A stretch of DNA of 64,000 nt from Caenorhabditis elegans (lineage: Eukaryota; Nematoda; Chromadorea; Rhabditida; Rhabditidae). The position numbers were made by a program, and so were the translations under genes. This document shows, in pieces, positions 59,601-64,000 of the stretch. The stretch is taken from assembly GCF_000002985.6 (NCBI RefSeq), contig NC_003283.11, positions 6,944,001 through 7,008,000 on the forward strand, given 5' to 3'. How positions within the stretch are numbered: position 1 is the first letter of the stretch; every line of letters begins with the position of its first letter. Under the pieces are notes generated by a model that saw only the letters and a program-made list of their open reading frames with translations, was not told the DNA's origin and did not search any database.

Positions 59601-60150
59601 CTATTGTCCTCTCTTTTACCTTCAAGAAGGTTTTCATTCCACAGCACTCCCACACATGGATATCTATTCTTCTTTCTACATCTCTACGTGAGCATCGCCA
59701 ATTCCCAAAGTCCCAAAAGTGTACAAATTGGACGTTGATTAGTGGAAATCATACGACTAACGGCTCATGAAAATTCTCTATTTAGTGTCTCACTTTTCAA
59801 CTATACAAGTTGATTTTTAATTTCTAAAAAATATTGTTTCCGATATATTATTTTTATTTTTGTTCTCTTTCTATGTACAAGTATCAGCATGTTAAACTAG
59901 ACTCACAAATTGCTCAAAAGAACTAGGTGCAAAATGAAAGCATATATGCTGGAATAATTTTGTTATTCTCAATTACCTAGTCTACTTTACCTTGAAAAAG
60001 ATATTTTCGGCCAAGTTCCGTTTCTTTTTCCATAAATAAAAGTTTGAAAACCTGGTATCTAATTAAGAATTTGATGGTAGTCTATCAATTTTGTCCTTCA
60101 ATTTCCATTTTCTTCTATCAAATTTTCCACTCAAGAATTAATGTTTCAGA
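56607..60150. other. Gene-poor intergenic stretch
   Basis: 3.5 kb with TTTACAATA-type low-complexity repeats at about 57040-57115 and A- or T-rich tracts. The frame at 59345-59770 (141 codons) is made of Phe/Ser/Leu-rich pyrimidine tracts with no family similarity and lies in the upstream region of the chemoreceptor at 60151; I do not accept it. Nothing else is supported. Confidence 0.5.
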
Positions 60151-61767
60151 ATGTCGGACTGCGAGCAGATGACAGATATGACCACATCTTTGTGGCTCCG
60201 GCTATCCCTTTTTGTGAATCTCGGCATCACGATAATCTCGTTTCCAGTTCTGTTAACTGCTTTACACTATATAAATTCTCAGCAACTGTTTCATCGGAAT
60301 ACAAGGATTCAGATTAAAGTTCACATATTTGCATTGTTGGTTCATTCCACAGGAAGGTGAGTTGTTTTTTGAATTCGTTTGGGAAATAATTGAGATGTTA
60401 AATTCTGTCCTGAAAAATTGTTTCTAATTAATGAATTTTAAAATTAATGAAATACTGTAATATTACTTTTTTTTCATATTTCAGTTTAAAAATCTAGGGG
60501 ACAGTTTTACGCGTTACGCTAATGGTGCGAACAAAAATGTTCGGCGTTCGAAAATGATTTTTTTTTAATGTGGTAATAATCTAGGATATCCTTTTTCAGT
60601 TTTATCGTTTCAAATTATCTTTGTGCAAAAAAAGCCAGCACGTGAGACACCAATAATGGTTGCCACATTTTGAACCTCCCAAAATTATTTTTGTCACTCT
60701 TCCATTTTTCATAATGATACGCTAGAATGGCAAAAAGAAGTTAGTAGCAATTTGGAGTTAGTCAGTTAAATTATTGTTTTCTAGTATTTGGGCACGTGTT
60801 CGAATTTATTAAAAAACGACAGTTTGTTATTTAGGGACTACAAATATTTATATTTCTATATGGATAAACAGTTTAATTTGGTTTTTTTTTTCAGATTTGC
60901 TCTTCATTCCCTGGACCTCATAAACTATTTTTCAAATACTGGTTGTGATGCTCTACCCGATTTCTATCGATGTCTTGTTGTTCGAGGACTTTATAACTTT
61001 GGAATGGCGCTTGCAGCAATGTGCTCAACAAGTCTTGTCATCGAACGAGCAATAGCACTTCACTATAACTCGACTTATGAAATGTGTGGAAGAGGATTCG
61101 GTGTTCTTCTAGGATTTCTTCAACTTTTCCTCGCATTTGCATTCTTGTTTAAACTCTACTTTGATGCCTCATTTACACCAGTCCCAAATGTTACTCTTTA
61201 TTATTGTCAGACTCTAGCTTCCGGTCACGGATCCGTCTGGACAATTAATGCTCCACTATATGCAGTTATGATTGCTCAGTGTGTATGTAGATTGGCGTTT
61301 TGGTACATCGGAGTGCAAACTAAAGTAAGTATCTTTGACATTGAAGAATCAAATAAAATCAGTTTTCAGAGGAAGAGAAACACCCAGAAACTACAAACAC
61401 TGAGCACTCGGTATACTTTGGAGCAAGGAATTCGATCTATAAAAGCACTGAATATGTTCATTAACGCCAATTGTTTCGTATTTTTCTTTTTCTCGTTTAT
61501 TGGAACTTCATTACATTTTAATTCGAGTAAAATGAGCAGACCAACGTACTTTGCTCTCGTGGAAGTGATTCATTTTATTCCAACTTATGGAATTCTACTT
61601 TCAATTTACATTTATTTTTCTTTGAAAAAGGTAAATCAATTCTAGTTAGAAAGTAATGTTAATCTTAAATTTTTCAGCTTGACTCAAAGCAAAAGACATC
61701 ACTCACAAAAAGCATGCAGATGGATCCGAGTCGTTATCTGATCGAATTCAAAAAACAAATTGGTTAA
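60151..61767 (+). CDS. Seven-transmembrane chemoreceptor, Sra/Srab-type
   Basis: Four exons: 60151-60358, about 60896-61324, about 61370-61630 and about 61678-61767; about 330 residues. The ATG follows ATGTTTCAGA, suggesting an acceptor just upstream. Features: MSDCEQMTDMTTSLWLRLSL at the N-terminus, FALHSLDLINYF and a conserved Cys in the first loop, SLVIERAIALHYNSTYE at the end of TM3, LSTRYTLEQGIRSIK in the third intracellular loop, then FVEVIHFIP-like TM7 (VEVIHFIPTYGILLS). These fit the Sra superfamily; srab is my first guess, sra the alternative. The first intron is about 540 bp, long for these genes. The frame is intact through all exons. Predicted sensory-neuron GPCR. Confidence 0.83.
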
Positions 61768-62340
61768 GCCACGTACATATTTTATTTTATTTTATTTTTG
61801 TTCTGTGAACATTTTCATTACCAATGTATTGTGATAAATGAAGACTAAAAGGTCTTCCTAATTTTTTTTGGAGAACATTTTTTTTCTTACTTTTTCTGTA
61901 GTTGTTGCAACAGGAGTATTCAAAGCAATTTGTTTAATTAACCTAAAATTAATTAGATGATAAATGTTGCCAGAAACCCGGAAGTGCAACTTGGAAAATA
62001 TTATTCAAAATCTGGAACTTGACAATTGTAATAAATTGAAATCACGATGCACTAAACAAATTTGTTACTTAATCTAAAGTAAAAGTTATTTTGATACACA
62101 AGGTCCTGAGAGATTTTAAATCACGTTTCCAACATCAAACTTTTCACACACTACGAGTTCGAAGAGTTCGATCTTTGAAATGATCACTACCAATAAAAAA
62201 TAATTCAACTTAAAAACTAGTTCGGATCAAATCAAACACATACCATCATCAAATATAACCCTCATATCGTCAGATTATCCTTTTCATTCTCCTTCATTCT
62301 ACCATTTCTACCATTTCTACCATTTCTGTTTAACCGGACA
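61768..62340. other. Intergenic
   Basis: About 570 bp. The only notable feature is a threefold TACCATTTC repeat (about 62299-62326) just before the next start codon, in a pyrimidine-rich stretch. Confidence 0.6.
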
Positions 62341-62713
62341 ATGTGCCGATTTCTCGTCGCCCTCCTTTTTACGGCAATTTCTGTCTATGCAGGAGCTCCA
62401 ACAGGTTTGTTGCATTCAGTTTTAGATCTAAAAATAAAATAATTCAGCCGAGGAAGCAAAAGCTGAAGTAGTTGCCGCCGGTGTCTCTGAGGCCGCCGCT
62501 GATGGAATTTTAAAGATTGCGGAGACCTACAAGGGCCAATTCGAGGCAGCAAAAGGTGATCGGGAAGCTGGAAAGAATGTTTTTCACACATTCCACGCAG
62601 AGGTTGATAAGTACATGGAAACACAATCGGAAGACGACCAGATTGCTTACAAGGCATTTGTTGATAAGAAGAAGGCCGAGCTTCAAAAACGTAACAGTAC
62701 ACCAAAGGCTTAG
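62341..62713 (+). CDS. Small secreted helical protein, nematode-specific
   Basis: Two exons, 62341-62404 and 62448-62713, give 109 residues. A signal peptide (MCRFLVALLFTAISVYAG) precedes a mature part rich in Ala, Glu and Lys that should be all-helical (AEEAKAEVVAAGVSEAAADG ... YKAFVDKKKAELQKR) and contains no cysteine. It resembles the small secreted nematode proteins of the SXP/RAL-2 or Ani s 5-like group, but the family call is tentative. It would be secreted, for example by gut or hypodermis. A minus-strand frame across the same bases is a shadow. Confidence 0.85.
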
Positions 62714-63611
62714 ATAATCATGGAAGATCTATATTTGGTTAATAATCTGCTGAGAAAGTATTTGTCATTTATATGTCTTCTAAAATTAATTATTTGGATA
62801 AAGTACTACATATTCAGATTTATATGAAGATAGAGAACCAGGGAGTTTTGTATAATGGTAAAAAATGGCTTGAGTCGAATATTTAGAATTTAAATCTCGA
62901 AGCCTTTGCCCAAGGTTTTAAGACTTCTCCCATCACAAATTCAAGCAAAAAGCCCTTCTTACAAAAATAGTTTTTTTTAATATTAAGTGAAAGTTTATGA
63001 AACATCTCCACCTCGGGAATGCGGACAGGCGTTTCAAGCTTATTTTTATTTTAGTTTATGATTTAATTTTGTTCAAGCCTTGCATACACCAAATAATGAA
63101 ACGCAAAAGCGAGAGAAATTTTAATTTTTTAAAGCGCAAATCAATATAGCAGTGGACATTTGTAAGCGCATTCGGAAGCAGCACTTCCGAAGTGGTTCAG
63201 AAAAAGGGTTTTAGGACTTTTCGCTTGCTATATCAGTTTGTTTCTTCACGATTTTTAAATAAGTGAATAAATTTTCAAAAAACAAATAACTTCGCATAAA
63301 GATGAATATAATTATTTATTCGGATGTCACAAGATTATTCAGAATTAAAAAATGTAACGGAAACAAACGTTCAATACGCTCCCAGTGGTGTTACAGGCTG
63401 AAGATTTTGATTTAGTTTCTTGATCTCCTACTTTTGTTCATATTTTTCTATCAAGTTTGTGTCTTGTGCAGTTCATTTGAAAAACACGAAATTTTTTCTG
63501 ATCGAGATCTCAAAATTGATATCGATGGCGAACAATTTCGGTTCATGCCTTCGGCCCGGTCATCCTATAAAAGAGTCTGATAGAACCAAAATATAATAAG
63601 AAAGTTTAAAC
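62714..63611. other. Intergenic with promoter of the last gene
   Basis: Upstream DNA for the gene at 63612. No other gene seen; 62880-63300 is AT-rich without structure. Confidence 0.6.
63566..63573 (+). promoter_or_regulatory. TATA box
   Basis: TATAAAAG, 39 bp upstream of the ATG at 63612, followed by TCTGATAGA, a possible GATA-factor site. Position and sequence fit a core promoter for the small secreted-protein gene. Confidence 0.65.
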
Positions 63612-63886
63612 ATGAGAACACTTCCTATTCTTCTTCTTGTCATAGTCGGCGTTGTCTACTGTTATCCATTGAACGAGGACAATGTCGATTTGGAATCGGA
63701 TGTTGCCGAGATGGAGGGAGCTGAGTTGGACAGAGTGAAGAGAGCAAGTGATCATAAACTTGAGAAGAAGTTGGATGAAATCGTGAGTTACTACCATATT
63801 TGATGGTAACTAATGAAAATTCAAAATTTCAGATGGAAAAGGTCGAGAAGATCAAGGACAAGATTGAAGAGAATAAGGAAAAACGT
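63612..63886 (+). CDS. Small secreted proprotein, cut by the window end
   Basis: Exons 63612-63782 and 63833-63886 are in frame (57 and 18 codons) and end in CGT|GTAAGT, so at least one more exon lies beyond the window. A signal peptide (MRTLPILLLVIVGVVYC) is followed by an acidic propeptide-like part (NEDNVDLESDVAEMEGAELD), a furin-type RVKR site, and a Lys/Glu-rich helical segment (MEKVEKIKDKIEENKEKR). The layout suggests a secreted precursor cleaved after RVKR. The family is not recognised. Strong TATA box upstream. Confidence 0.8.
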
Positions 63887-64000
63887 GTAAGTAATTAAAG
63901 CGTATTAAAGTTGACTTGGTTTGCTTAAAAATATTTTATAAAAAATTGTATAACACATGAAATTTATGTTTTATATTAATAGTATGTTTTAAACTCATCT

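Noticed and set aside
59345-59770. 141-codon plus-strand frame
   Set aside because: Pyrimidine-rich, no domain, and located in the upstream region of the chemoreceptor gene.
1-64000. tRNA, rRNA or spliced-leader RNA genes and CRISPR arrays
   Set aside because: I looked for conserved TPsiC-type boxes, rRNA-like blocks and SL1/SL2 leader sequences on both strands and saw none; a covariance-model scan would be decisive. CRISPR arrays are not expected in a nematode genome.

Overview
The window looks like nuclear DNA of a Caenorhabditis-type nematode, most likely C. elegans or a very close relative. The evidence is an AT-rich sequence, many 45-55 nt introns ending in TTTTCAG, start codons sitting directly after TTTCAG (trans-splice type acceptors), and the family mix: nematode chemoreceptors of several classes, supplementary nuclear hormone receptors (NHRs), a patched-related protein and a huge multi-Kunitz protein. 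This mix is typical of a chromosome arm, chromosome V being a plausible home. No gene could be matched to a named locus by reading alone, so gene symbols are left empty.

Layout. 1-590 is a TTTTAA hexamer array. 2116-7389 holds four small secreted, Ser/Thr-rich proteins with hydrophobic C-terminal tails (probable GPI-anchored surface proteins); two of them are mirror copies in a large inverted duplication (about 4000-6380). 8276-9927 (-) is an Srg/Srv-like chemoreceptor. 12638-22352 (+) is one gene of about 29 exons encoding a secreted protein of about 2,000 residues with 15 Kunitz domains and two EGF modules; one of its introns carries a foldback transposon. Tail to tail with it, 22465-25986 (-) is a patched-related (PTR) membrane protein with a sterol-sensing domain.

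27867-33468 (+) is a tandem of three srx-type chemoreceptors, the middle one damaged. 33754-35116 (-) is an SRE-type receptor. 36647-53069 (-) is a head-to-tail cluster of six NHR genes, four of which are closely related; a seventh, divergent NHR lies at 54819-56606 (+). 60151-61767 (+) is a Sra/Srab-type receptor. 62341-62713 and 63612-end are small secreted proteins, the last cut by the window edge.

The most striking non-genic structure is a probable non-autonomous Helitron (about 40650-41908) inside the zinc-finger intron of the second NHR. It contains a tandem array of 14 E2F-like GGCGGGAA units followed by a 163-bp, 10-bp-periodic array of alternating GAA/TTC heat-shock elements, and ends in a GC-rich hairpin and CTGG. 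Two palindromic MITEs (31201-31352 and 42449-42749) and the foldback element (19610-20487) are further mobile DNA. The genes do not form one pathway: the common theme is environment-facing, lineage-expanded families (chemosensation, xenobiotic or nutrient-type NHRs, cuticle or surface proteins). Exon models were made by eye from splice consensus, reading frame and family fit; individual boundaries may be off.
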